From: Streptomyces sp. TLI_235
Lineage (GTDB): Bacteria; Actinomycetota; Actinomycetes; Streptomycetales; Streptomycetaceae
Length of the DNA stretch: 64,000 nucleotides
NCBI GenBank assembly: GCA_002300355.1
Contig: NSGV01000001.1
Coordinates: 4,402,001 to 4,466,000 of the forward strand
Reading direction: 5' to 3'
This document shows positions 23,527 through 31,996 of this stretch, piece after piece. A model generated the notes under the pieces. That model did no database searches. It worked only from the letters and a program-made list of their open reading frames with translations, and was not told where the DNA came from. Position 1 is the stretch's first letter. Every line of letters begins with the position of its first letter. The translations under genes were made by a program, and so were the position numbers.

Positions 23527-24984
23527 ATGGCATACGACGATCTCCGCTCCTTCCTCCGCGCCCTGGAGCGCGAGGGCGACCTCAAGCGGATCAAGACCGA
23601 AGTGGATCCGTACCTGGAGATCGGGGAGATCGTCGACCGGGTGCAGAAGGCCAAGGGCCCGGCGCTGCTCTTCGAGAACGTCAAGGGCGCGTCGATGCCG
23701 CTGGCGATGAACGTCTTCGGCACCGAGCGGCGGCTCGCCAAGGCGCTCGGCCTGAAGTCCCCGGACGACATCTCGGAGAAGATCGCCGGTCTGCTCCGGC
23801 CCGAGCTGCCGCAGGGCTTCACCGGATTCCGGGACGCCTTCGGCAAGCTCGCCTCGATGGCCCACGTGCCGCCGAAGAGCGTGAAGTCCGCCGACGCGCC
23901 CGTCCACGAGGTCGTCCTCACCGGCGACGACGTCGACCTGGAGCAGCTGCCCGCCCTCTTCACCTGGCCGCTCGACGGCGGCTCCTTCTTCAACCTGGGC
24001 CTGACCCACACCAAGGACCCGGACACCGGCGTCCGCAACCTCGGCCTCTACCGGCTGCAGCGCCACGACAAGCGCACCATCGGCATGCACTGGCAGATCC
24101 ACAAGGACAGCCGCAACCACGCCGCGGTGGCCGCCAAGCGCGGCGAGCGGCTGCCGGTCGCGATCGCCTTCGGCTGCCCCCCGTCCGTCAGCTACGCGGC
24201 CACCGCGCCGCTGCCCGGCGACATCGACGAGTACCTGTTCGCCGGCTTCGTGCAGGGCGAGCGGGTGCGGATGGTCGACTGCAAGACCGTCCCGCTGCAG
24301 GTGCCCGCCGACGCCGAGGTGGTGCTGGAGGGCTGGCTGGAGCCCGGCGAGATGCTGCCTGAGGGCCCGTTCGGCGACCACACCGGCTTCTACACCCCGC
24401 AGGAGCCCTTCCCGGCGCTGACCATCGACTGCGTGACGATGCGCCGCCGCCCGCTGCTGCAGTCCATCGTGGTCGGCCGGCCGCCGACCGAGGACGGGCC
24501 GCTCGGCAAGTTCACCGAGCGGTTCTTCCTGCCGCTGCTGAAGATCATCATTCCGGACATCGTCGACTACGACCTGCCCGAGGCCGGCGGCTTCCACAAC
24601 TGCGTGATCGTCTCGATCGACAAGAAGTACCCCAAGCACGCCCAGAAGGTCATGCACGCCATCTGGGGCGCCCACATGATGTCGCTCACCAAGCTGATCG
24701 TCGTGGTGGACGCCGACTGCGACGTGCACGACTACCACGAGGTCGCCTGGCGGGCCCTCGGCAACGTCGACTACAGCCGCGACCTGGTCGTCGTCGAAGG
24801 CCCGGTCGACCACCTCGACCACGCCTCCTACCAGCAGTTCTGGGGCGGCAAGGCCGGTATCGACGCCACCCGCAAGCTGCCCGAGGAGGGCTACACCCGC
24901 GACGGCGGCTGGCCCGAGATGGTCTCCTCCGACCCGGAGACCGCCGCCCTGGTGACCAAGCGCTGGAAGGAGTACGGACTGTGA
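23527..24984 (+). CDS. mqnL: UbiD-family decarboxylase, futalosine menaquinone pathway
   Basis: The 485-residue protein is a UbiD-type reversible decarboxylase that needs prenylated FMN (made by a UbiX protein such as MqnM, encoded at 36.2 kb). Typical blocks are MAYDDLRSFLRALEREGDL at the start, the central HWQIHKDSRNH and GPFGDHTGFYTPQEPFPA, and FTERFFLPLLKIIIPDIVDY. In streptomycetes this family member acts late in the futalosine pathway, on the 6-carboxy group of the naphthoquinone precursor, next to a UbiA prenyltransferase, as here. The start overlap with mqnP (GTGA) indicates an operon. Substrate assignment rests on family and neighbours. Confidence 0.9.
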   Translation: MAYDDLRSFLRALEREGDLKRIKTEVDPYLEIGEIVDRVQKAKGPALLFENVKGASMPLAMNVFGTERRLAKALGLKSPDDISEKIAGLLRPELPQGFTGFRDAFGKLASMAHVPPKSVKSADAPVHEVVLTGDDVDLEQLPALFTWPLDGGSFFNLGLTHTKDPDTGVRNLGLYRLQRHDKRTIGMHWQIHKDSRNHAAVAAKRGERLPVAIAFGCPPSVSYAATAPLPGDIDEYLFAGFVQGERVRMVDCKTVPLQVPADAEVVLEGWLEPGEMLPEGPFGDHTGFYTPQEPFPALTIDCVTMRRRPLLQSIVVGRPPTEDGPLGKFTERFFLPLLKIIIPDIVDYDLPEAGGFHNCVIVSIDKKYPKHAQKVMHAIWGAHMMSLTKLIVVVDADCDVHDYHEVAWRALGNVDYSRDLVVVEGPVDHLDHASYQQFWGGKAGIDATRKLPEEGYTRDGGWPEMVSSDPETAALVTKRWKEYGL

Positions 24985-25880
24985 CCACGGCCGCCTTCGA
25001 GGTACCGCCCGGCAAGGTCAAGTCCTTCCTGCGGCTGGTCATGATCGAACACTCGGTGTTCGCGCTGCCCTTCGCGTACATCGCCGCGCTCACCGCGATG
25101 TTCCTCGCCGACAGCCGCGTGCACTGGGGCGAGCTGTTCGTCGTCACCGTCTGCATGGTCGGCCTGCGGACCTTCGCGATGGCCGCCAACCGGATCATCG
25201 ACCGCGAGATCGACTCCCGGAACCCGCGCACCGCGGGCCGCGAACTCGTCACCGGCGCGGTCTCGCTCCGCACCGCCTACATCGGCTCCGGCATCGCCCT
25301 GATCGTCTTCCTCGGCGCCGCCGCCCTGCTCAACCCGCTCTGCCTGGCGCTCGCCCCGGTCGCCGTGGTTCCGATGGTCGTCTACCCGTACGGCAAGCGC
25401 TTCACCGACTTCCCGCACGCCATCCTGGGCCTCGCCCAGGCCGCCGGCCCGATCGGCGCCTGGCTCGCCGTCACCGGCACCTGGTCCTGGGACGCCGTGG
25501 TGCTCGGCCTCGCCGTGGGCATCTGGATCGGCGGCTTCGACCTGATCTTCGGATGCCAGGACGTCGCCGCGGACCGCGCCGAGGGCGTCCGCTCGGTGCC
25601 GGCCCGCTTCGGCATTCCGGCGGCCCTCTACGGCGCCCGCGCCTGCCACCTCGTCACCACTGCCCTGCTCGTCTGGTACGCCGTCCTCACCGACGCCGGC
25701 CCGGCCTTCTGGGTCGGCCTGGCCGTGGTCGTCGGCGCCTTCCTCTACGAGCACGGCATCGTCAAGCCCGGCGACCTCTCGCGCCTCAACCGCGCCTTCT
25801 TCACCACCAACGGCTTCGTCGGCATCTCCCTCTTCGGTTTCGCCCTCCTCGACCTGATCCTCCGCGGCCTGACCATCTGA
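24981..25880 (+). CDS. mqnP: UbiA-family prenyltransferase, futalosine menaquinone pathway
   Basis: The 299-residue membrane protein has eight to nine transmembrane helices and both aspartate-rich motifs of UbiA enzymes: NRIIDREIDSRNPRT near residue 72 and DVAADRAEGVRSVPARF near 194. It attaches the polyprenyl side chain to the aromatic acid intermediate of menaquinone. The GTG start overlaps the mqnL stop. The expected partner mqnM (UbiX) does not follow; about 10 kb of other genes intervene. Confidence 0.9.
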   Translation: MTTAAFEVPPGKVKSFLRLVMIEHSVFALPFAYIAALTAMFLADSRVHWGELFVVTVCMVGLRTFAMAANRIIDREIDSRNPRTAGRELVTGAVSLRTAYIGSGIALIVFLGAAALLNPLCLALAPVAVVPMVVYPYGKRFTDFPHAILGLAQAAGPIGAWLAVTGTWSWDAVVLGLAVGIWIGGFDLIFGCQDVAADRAEGVRSVPARFGIPAALYGARACHLVTTALLVWYAVLTDAGPAFWVGLAVVVGAFLYEHGIVKPGDLSRLNRAFFTTNGFVGISLFGFALLDLILRGLTI

Positions 25881-26047
25881 CGCGGCCGGGAGGTGCCCCC
25901 CACAGGCCCCTGTTCCGGTGTGCCCGGCCTGAGAGACGGCGAAGCCGGAACCGCGCGGCGGAAGGCGCAGACCGCGGCCTTCCGGTCCGCGCAGTCCTCC
26001 CCCAGCCCTCGGCCGGGTGGTGCCCCCACGCGCCGCCGGTGTCGCCG

Positions 26048-28729
26048 CTATGTGCCGGTGCCGTCCCGGAGGGCGAGGCGGGCGTAGGCGCGGACGTCGG
26101 CGTCGGGGTCGGCGAGGCGTTCGCGGAGGGCCGGCTCGACGCCGGGTTCCGCGGCCGCCGGGGTCAGGCCCCGGACGGCCGCCTTGCGGACGTCCGCGTT
26201 GCCGTCCCCGAGCAGGGCGAGCAGCGGCTCCGTCCGCCCCGCCGCGGCGAGTGCCCCGGCGGCGGCCCTGCGGACCTGCCAGGCCTGGTCCGGGCGGGCC
26301 GCGAGGTCGGCCAGGGCGGGCGGGCAGCCGATCCCGGCGGCTCCGTCGAAGGCCGCGGCCCGCACCAGCGGGTCGCCGTCCCGGGCGAGGCGCAGCAGCG
26401 CCCGGTCGGCCACCGGGTCGCCGATGGTCCCCAGTCCTTCGCCGACGGCCACCCGCACCTCGCGGGCCGGGTCCGTGGCGACCCCGACCAGCGCGGTGGC
26501 GGCGTTCAGCGAGACGAGCCCGCGGACGGCCTGCAGCCGGACCGGTATCTCCTCGTCCGCCGCGCCCGCGGCGAACAGCGCGAGGGAGCCCGTCCGCAGC
26601 ACCCGGGACAGTTCCAGCACCCCGGCCCGGACGACCGGGTCGGCCGAGCGGGCGGCGTCGGCGAGGGCTGGGCCGAGCGAGGGGTCGAGGACGTCGGCGA
26701 GTTCCCGCAGGCCGGCCACGGCGGCGGCCCGCACCCGTCCGTCGGGGTCGTGCAGGGCGGTGGCCAGGGCCGGGCCGGTGCCGTCCGCGGCGTGTTCGGT
26801 GAGCAGGTCGACGGCGGTGCGCCGCACGTCGGCGGAGCCGTCCCGCAGGTAGGGGGCGAGGTCGTGCGGGCCGGGCCCGTCCTCGGCGAGCCGCAGGAGT
26901 TCGAGCAGCCGGGGCGAGCCGGCGGCGGGGCCGGTCGCGGCGGGTGCGGTGGTGGGCCCGGTGGAGGTGCCGGTGCGGCCGACCGTGAGGGCGTGGACCT
27001 CGCCGATCAGCTCGACCTCGCCGCCGGGCGGCTCCAGTCCGTCGACCGGGACGAGGTAGGGCGCGACCGGGCGGGTGAGGAACTCCATGGCGCCGTCGGC
27101 GTTCTTCCGCAGGTTGAGGTGGCGGAACCAGCGTCCGTCGTCCCGCCCGGGGTGGTCGACGCGCTCGTGGTAGAGCCCCCAGCGGCTCTCCTCGCGGGCG
27201 AGCGAGGAGCGGGCGGCCATCTCGGCGCAGTCCCGGATGAAGTCGACCTCGACGGCCCGCATCAGCTCGTGCGGGGTGCGGGCGCCCATCGCGGCGATCT
27301 CGCCGCGCATCCGCACGAAGTGTTCCAGGGCCACCGAGAGCCGGGCGCCGGTCTTGGGCGGGGCGACGTAATCGTTGACGAAGCGGCGCAGCTTGTACTC
27401 GACCTGGGGCTGCGGCGGGCCGTGCGGGTTCCGCAGCGGGCGGTAGACCAGCTCGTGGGCGGCCTTCAGCTGGTCGTCGGGGAGTTCGGCCCGCTCGGTC
27501 GGCAGGTGGGCGGCGGCGTGCGAGCCGGCCAGGTCGCCGAAGACGAAGGCGCCGATCATGTAGTTGTGCGGCACGCAGGCGAGGTCGCCCGCCGCGTACA
27601 GGCCGGGCACGGTGGTGGCGGCGTTCTCGTCGACCTGGACGCCGCTCGCCGAGTGCCCGCCGCACAGGCCGATCTCGGAGATGTGCATCTCGACGTCGTG
27701 GGTGCGGTAGTCGTGGCCGCGGCCGGCGTGGAAGGTGCCGCGGCTGGGGCGCTCGGTGGTGTGCAGGATGCCCTCCAGCGCCCGGACGGTCTCCTCCGGG
27801 AGGTGGGTGGTCCGCAGGTAGACCGGTCCGCGGTCGGAGGCCAGTTCGGTGGCGAACTCGGCCATCATCTGCCCGGACCAGTAGTCGGAGTCGACGAACC
27901 GCTCGCCGTGCCGGTTGACCTGGTAGCCGCCGAAGGGGTTCGCCACGTAGGCGCAGGCCGGCCCGTTGTAGTCCTTGATCAGCGGGTTGATCTGGAAGCA
28001 CTCGATGCCGCTGAGCTCCGCGCCGGCGTGGTACGCCATGGCGTAGCCGTCGCCGGCGTTGGTGGGGTTCTCGTAGGTGCCGTAGAGGTAGCCGCTGGCG
28101 GGCAGGCCGAGCCGCCCGCACGGCCCGGTCGCCAGGACGACCGCGCCCGCCCGGACGGTGACGAACTCCCCGCTGCGGGTGTCGAGGCCGGCCGCGCCGA
28201 CCGCCCGGCCGCCGGAGGTGAGCACCCGGACCGGCATCACCCGGTTCTCGATCGTGATCCGCTCCCGCATGTGCTTCTGCCGCAGCACCCGGTAGAGCAC
28301 CTTCTTGACGTCCTTGCCCTCCGGCATGGGCAGCACGTAGCTGCCCGAACGGTGCACCTGGCGCACCTGGTACTCGCCGTACTCGTCCTTCTCGAACTTC
28401 ACGCCGTACCGCTCCAGGCGCTGCACCATGGCGAAGCCGCGGACGGCGGTCTGCCGGACGGTGCGCTGGTCGACGATGCCGTCGTTGGCGCGGGTGATCT
28501 CGGCGACGTAGTCGTCCGGGTCGGCACGGCCGGGGACGACCGCGTTGTTGACGCCGTCCATGCCCATGGCGAGGGCGCCGGAGTGCCGGACGTGCGCCTT
28601 CTCCAGCAGCAGCACGTCGGCGCCGGCCTCCGCGGCGCTGATCGCCGCCATGGTGCCGGCCGTCCCGCCGCCGACCACCAGCACGTCGCACTCCAGCCGC
28701 CGCGCATCCGCGAGGTCGGGGATCTCCAT
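26048..28729 (-). CDS. AprA/fumarate-reductase-like flavoprotein fused to HEAT repeats
   Basis: Residues 1-580 form a FAD-dependent oxidoreductase of the SdhA/FrdA/AprA family. They contain dinucleotide-binding VLVVGGGTAGTMAAISAAE (17-35), HSGALAMGMDGVNNA, VVLATGPCGRLG (197-208), and the FAD-contacting VPGLYAAGDLACVPHNY (374-390) followed by GAFVFGDLAG. Residues 510-540 (REESRWGLYHERVDHPGRDD) match the helical-domain end of the family. After a linker (585-605), about 290 residues are HEAT-type repeats (YLRDGSADVRRTAVDLL, ALHDPDGRVRAAAVAGL and others). The ferredoxin at 31757 is the probable electron partner, as in AprBA. The HEAT domain is not normal for the family. No signal peptide, so cytoplasmic. 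Substrate unknown. Confidence 0.85.
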   Translation of the reverse strand: MEIPDLADARRLECDVLVVGGGTAGTMAAISAAEAGADVLLLEKAHVRHSGALAMGMDGVNNAVVPGRADPDDYVAEITRANDGIVDQRTVRQTAVRGFAMVQRLERYGVKFEKDEYGEYQVRQVHRSGSYVLPMPEGKDVKKVLYRVLRQKHMRERITIENRVMPVRVLTSGGRAVGAAGLDTRSGEFVTVRAGAVVLATGPCGRLGLPASGYLYGTYENPTNAGDGYAMAYHAGAELSGIECFQINPLIKDYNGPACAYVANPFGGYQVNRHGERFVDSDYWSGQMMAEFATELASDRGPVYLRTTHLPEETVRALEGILHTTERPSRGTFHAGRGHDYRTHDVEMHISEIGLCGGHSASGVQVDENAATTVPGLYAAGDLACVPHNYMIGAFVFGDLAGSHAAAHLPTERAELPDDQLKAAHELVYRPLRNPHGPPQPQVEYKLRRFVNDYVAPPKTGARLSVALEHFVRMRGEIAAMGARTPHELMRAVEVDFIRDCAEMAARSSLAREESRWGLYHERVDHPGRDDGRWFRHLNLRKNADGAMEFLTRPVAPYLVPVDGLEPPGGEVELIGEVHALTVGRTGTSTGPTTAPAATGPAAGSPRLLELLRLAEDGPGPHDLAPYLRDGSADVRRTAVDLLTEHAADGTGPALATALHDPDGRVRAAAVAGLRELADVLDPSLGPALADAARSADPVVRAGVLELSRVLRTGSLALFAAGAADEEIPVRLQAVRGLVSLNAATALVGVATDPAREVRVAVGEGLGTIGDPVADRALLRLARDGDPLVRAAAFDGAAGIGCPPALADLAARPDQAWQVRRAAAGALAAAGRTEPLLALLGDGNADVRKAAVRGLTPAAAEPGVEPALRERLADPDADVRAYARLALRDGTGT

Positions 28730-28754
28730 CAGGTGCCACCTTTCGCGGCCGCGT

Positions 28755-29489
28755 TCACCGGCCGGCCAGTTCCGTGAGGATCCGCCCGCGCAGGGCGAGC
28801 ACGGCGGGGTCGGCGCGGCGCGAGCCGTCCCGCGGGTGCGGTACGTCGTGGACGGCGGCCAGGGTGCCGCCGCCGAGGACGGCCACCCGGTCGCCGAGCA
28901 GCAGGGCCTCGTCGACGTCGTGGGTGACGAAGACGACCGTGCAGCGCTGCCGCTCCCAGACGGACAGCAGCAGGTGCTGCATGGCGGCCCGGGTCTGGGC
29001 GTCGAGCGCCCCGAAGGGCTCGTCCATCAGCACGGCCCGCGGTGCGCCGACCAGCGCCCGGGCCAGCTGGACGCGCTGCCGCTGGCCGCCGGAGAGTTCT
29101 CGCGGCAGCCGGTCGGCGAGGCCGTCCAGGCCCACCCGGCCGATCCATTCGGCGGCCGGCGCACGGCGCAGGGCGCGCGGCACCTTGCGGACGGCGAGCG
29201 GGAGTTCGATGTTGCGGCGGACGGTCCGCCAGGGCAGCAGACCGTCGTCCTGGAAGACCAGGGCGCGCTCCGCGCCCGGGCCGCGGACGGGCTCGCCGTC
29301 GGCCAGCAGCTCGCCGCCGGTGGGCCGCAGCAGGCCGGCGAGCGCCCGCAGCAGCGTGGACTTGCCGCCGCCGGAGGCGCCGACGACGGTGAGCACCTCG
29401 CCGGGGGAGACGTCCAGGTCGACGCCGTGCAGCACGGGTTGCCCGGGGTGGCCGAGGCCGAGGCCCCGGGCGGTCAGTCGCAGGCTCAT
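28755..29489 (-). CDS. ABC transporter ATP-binding protein, nitrate/sulfonate/taurine class
   Basis: The 244-residue ATPase has Walker A GASGGGKST (37-45), a Q-loop in VFQDDGLLPW, the signature LSGGQRQRV (132-140), Walker B in RAVLMDEPFGALD and the switch histidine in FVTHDVDEA. The LLPWRTV and VTHDVDEALLLGDRV phrasing is typical of SsuB/TauB/NrtD ATPases. It starts by ATGA overlap with the permease gene and ends 25 bases before the flavoprotein start, so importer and flavoprotein are very likely made together. Confidence 0.92.
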   Translation of the reverse strand: MSLRLTARGLGLGHPGQPVLHGVDLDVSPGEVLTVVGASGGGKSTLLRALAGLLRPTGGELLADGEPVRGPGAERALVFQDDGLLPWRTVRRNIELPLAVRKVPRALRRAPAAEWIGRVGLDGLADRLPRELSGGQRQRVQLARALVGAPRAVLMDEPFGALDAQTRAAMQHLLLSVWERQRCTVVFVTHDVDEALLLGDRVAVLGGGTLAAVHDVPHPRDGSRRADPAVLALRGRILTELAGR

Positions 29490-30352
29490 CGGCCGTCCCC
29501 TCTCGCGTCGGTGTCGCCGGTGCGCGGCGGCAGCCAGGCGGTGAGCCGCCGGCCGGCCAGTTCGACGGCCCCCGAGGTGAGCCAGCCGAGCAGGCCGATG
29601 GTGGCCATCCCGACGAAGACGCCGGGGTAGTCGAGCACGGTGTACGCCTGCCAGGTGCGGTAGCCGACGCCGTACTGCCCGGAGACCATCTCGGCGGAGA
29701 TCACGCAGATCCAGGACACCCCGATGCCGACCGACAGGCCGCCGACCACGCCCGGCAGGGCGCCGGGCAGCACCACCGAGGCCAGCACCCGGGCGCGGCC
29801 GCCGCCCATCGTCCGCACCGCCTCCTCCCAACGCGGCGGGACGGCCCGGACGGCGTGCCGGGTGGAGACGGTGATCGGGAAGAACGCGGCGGTGCAGGTG
29901 ATGAAGACGATGCCCTGCTCGTTCTCCGGGAAGAGCATGATCGCCACCGGGACGAGGGCGATCGCCGGGACGGGCCGGACCAGCTCCAGCACCGGCCCCA
30001 GCAGATCGGCGGCCCACCGCGAGCGGGCGGTCAGCACGCCGATCGCGGTGCCGAGCACGGCGGCGAGCAGGAAGCCGAGGCCGATCCGCCGCAGACTGTC
30101 CGTCAGGTCCTGCCAGTACTGGCCGGTGCCGAGCTGCCGGCCGAAGGCGTCCCAGACCTGCAGCGCCGTCGGCAGGTGGTCGAAGCGCACCCACAGCCGC
30201 ACCTGGTGGGACGTCAGCAGCTGCCACAGGCCCACGAAGCCGAGCAGCGACGCCGCCCGTACCGCGCGCCGGCCGGCCCGCCGGGGGAGCGTCCGCGCGG
30301 CGGGGCCGGTGCCGGCGGTCGCCGGCGGGGCCGGCCGCAGCACGGTGCTCAT
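29486..30352 (-). CDS. ABC transporter permease, nitrate/sulfonate/taurine class
   Basis: The 288-residue membrane protein has about six transmembrane helices and the binding-protein-dependent permease core of the SsuC/TauC class, including the EAA-loop equivalent WEEAVRTMGGGRARVLASVVLPGALP (read from about residue 175). An Ala/Pro/Arg-rich cytoplasmic N-terminus of about 30 residues precedes the first helix. Both ends overlap neighbours by four bases, giving solute-binding protein, permease and ATPase in one transcript. Confidence 0.91.
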   Translation of the reverse strand: MSTVLRPAPPATAGTGPAARTLPRRAGRRAVRAASLLGFVGLWQLLTSHQVRLWVRFDHLPTALQVWDAFGRQLGTGQYWQDLTDSLRRIGLGFLLAAVLGTAIGVLTARSRWAADLLGPVLELVRPVPAIALVPVAIMLFPENEQGIVFITCTAAFFPITVSTRHAVRAVPPRWEEAVRTMGGGRARVLASVVLPGALPGVVGGLSVGIGVSWICVISAEMVSGQYGVGYRTWQAYTVLDYPGVFVGMATIGLLGWLTSGAVELAGRRLTAWLPPRTGDTDARGDGR

Positions 30353-31743
30353 GCCGCCGCCAGGGCTTCGGCCCAGCTCACCGCGCGGGCGCCGGGGTGG
30401 GCGGCGAGGTGTGCCCGGGTGCCGTCCTCGGTGGTGAACGGCAGCAGGGCGGCGCCGTCCTGCACCCAGTGGTCCTTGTCGGCGAACCAGCGGGTGCCGG
30501 TGGCGGCGTCCGGCACGTAGGCGGCGCGGAGCTTCTTCCCGGCGGCCGTCGCGGCCTTCACCGCGCGCAGCAGGCAGACCGGGTCGGCCGCGGGCCGGGT
30601 GGTGTCCTCGCCCTGGAACCAGAGTTCGCCGGCCTGCCGCGGGTCGGTGACGGGCCGGCCGCAGGTCTCGTCGGTGCCGGTGATCCGGGCCGGCGGGACG
30701 TCCGGCAGCGCGGCGGCGGCCAGGTACGACGGGTCGACGAACTTCTCCAGGTCGAGGGCCTTCAGCACGCCCACCGACGCCAGGAAGGGCACGTCCTCGC
30801 GGAGCGCCGCCACGAGCTCGGGCCGCAGCGGGGTGGCGAAGGTGCCGATGCCGTTCGGGCCGTTGTACAGGTGCACCACCTCGGCGGGCAGGCCGGTGGC
30901 CTCGGCGACCGTGCGGCTGGCCTCCAGCGGGTGCTCGTTGAGGTACCGGGTGGCGTCGGCCTGGGCGTTCAGGAAGGCCCGGACGACCTCCGGGTGCTCG
31001 GTGCCGTACCTCTGCCGGACGACCACGCCGTGCAGGGTGGGCCGGCCGAGCGCGGCGCCGTCGTACAGCAGCCGTCCGTCGCCGGCGAAGACCACCGCGC
31101 CGGGCCAGGCGACGAACTGGGCGAGCGCGTCCACGCTGCCGGCCTTGAGCGCGGAGGCGCCGACGGCGGGCTGCTGGTTCTGCTTCCGGATGCCGTCGTC
31201 GGGGACGCCCGCCCGGCGCAGCGCCTGGACGAGGGTGCCGTCGGCGGCCGAGCCGACCGAGGTGGAGACCCGCTTGCCCCTGAGGTCGGCCAGGGTGTGC
31301 GCGGGGGAGTCGTTCGGCACGACGACGCCGTTGAGGGCGCCGAGCAGGTTGTAGCCGGTCACCGAGACCAGCCGGGTGCCGGGCCCGCCGGCCTGCTGGG
31401 CGCGGGAGCCGTTGATCAGCAGCGGGTAGTCGCCCATCGAGCCGATGTCGATCTTGTCGGCGAGCATCTGAGCGGTGATCGGGGCGCCGGAGTCGTAGTC
31501 CTGCCAGGCGACCTTGTAGGTCTTCCCGTCCTTCCTCCCCTGCTCGGCGAGCCGCTGCTCGAACCAGCCGCGGGCGCGCAGCAGGGTGCCCGCGGTGACG
31601 GTGTTGATGGTCTTCGACTGGTAGCCGACCACGACCTGCACGGTGCCGCCGTCGCCGGTGGCGGAGGCGGAGGAGCAGGCGGTCGCGGCGGCGAGCAGGG
31701 CGGCGGCCAGCAGCGGCCGGGTGACGAGTCCTGGGCGGGGCAT
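30349..31743 (-). CDS. ABC solute-binding lipoprotein with C-terminal NosL-like domain
   Basis: The 464-residue precursor has a lipoprotein signal (Cys23 in ATAC). Residues about 33-340 form a type-2 solute-binding domain of the SsuA/TauA/NrtA kind: VVVGYQSKTINTVTAGTLLR, KIDIGSMGDYPLLI and LADLRGKRVSTSVGSAADG. Residues about 355-464 look like a NosL-type domain: CGRPV (Cys361), DPVCLLRAV (Cys390), AAYVPDAATGTRWFADKDHW, LPFTTEDG and HPGARAVSWAEAL. NosL proteins bind copper(I) for nitrous oxide reductase. A fusion to an importer receptor suggests a metal or soft-ligand link to the substrate. The receptor should deliver an anionic organic or sulfur compound; which one is unknown. Confidence 0.83.
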   Translation of the reverse strand: MPRPGLVTRPLLAAALLAAATACSSASATGDGGTVQVVVGYQSKTINTVTAGTLLRARGWFEQRLAEQGRKDGKTYKVAWQDYDSGAPITAQMLADKIDIGSMGDYPLLINGSRAQQAGGPGTRLVSVTGYNLLGALNGVVVPNDSPAHTLADLRGKRVSTSVGSAADGTLVQALRRAGVPDDGIRKQNQQPAVGASALKAGSVDALAQFVAWPGAVVFAGDGRLLYDGAALGRPTLHGVVVRQRYGTEHPEVVRAFLNAQADATRYLNEHPLEASRTVAEATGLPAEVVHLYNGPNGIGTFATPLRPELVAALREDVPFLASVGVLKALDLEKFVDPSYLAAAALPDVPPARITGTDETCGRPVTDPRQAGELWFQGEDTTRPAADPVCLLRAVKAATAAGKKLRAAYVPDAATGTRWFADKDHWVQDGAALLPFTTEDGTRAHLAAHPGARAVSWAEALAAA

Positions 31744-31756
31744 GGCGGGGATCTCC

Positions 31757-31984
31757 TCAGCGCAGCAGGTAGGGCATGTTGACGGTGACGGCCCCGGTGG
31801 GGCAGCGGGCGGCGCACGGGCCGCAGTACCAGCACTCGTCGACGTGCATGTAGGCCTTGCGGGTGTCCGGGTCGATCGCCAGCGAGTCCAGCGGGCACAT
31901 CTCGACGCAGAGCGTGCAGCCGTCGATGCAGAGCGAGGGGTCGACGGTCACGGGCACGTCGGAGCGGTGGTCGGCGAGCGCCAT
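31757..31984 (-). CDS. Two-cluster 4Fe-4S ferredoxin (AprB-like)
   Basis: The 75-residue protein carries two cysteine quartets: Cys19, 23, 26 and 30 in CIDGCTLCVEMCP, and Cys51, 54, 57 and 61 in CWYCGPCAARCP. The segment VDECWYCGPCAARCPTGAV closely recalls the second cluster of adenylylsulfate reductase beta subunit (AprB). The C-terminal wrap-around tail that AprB uses to clasp AprA is missing here, and the protein ends at NMPYLLR. It is the natural redox partner for the flavoprotein four genes downstream. It lies 13 bases upstream of the solute-binding protein gene. Confidence 0.9.
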   Translation of the reverse strand: MALADHRSDVPVTVDPSLCIDGCTLCVEMCPLDSLAIDPDTRKAYMHVDECWYCGPCAARCPTGAVTVNMPYLLR

Positions 31985-31996
31985 CGGGCGGTCTCC

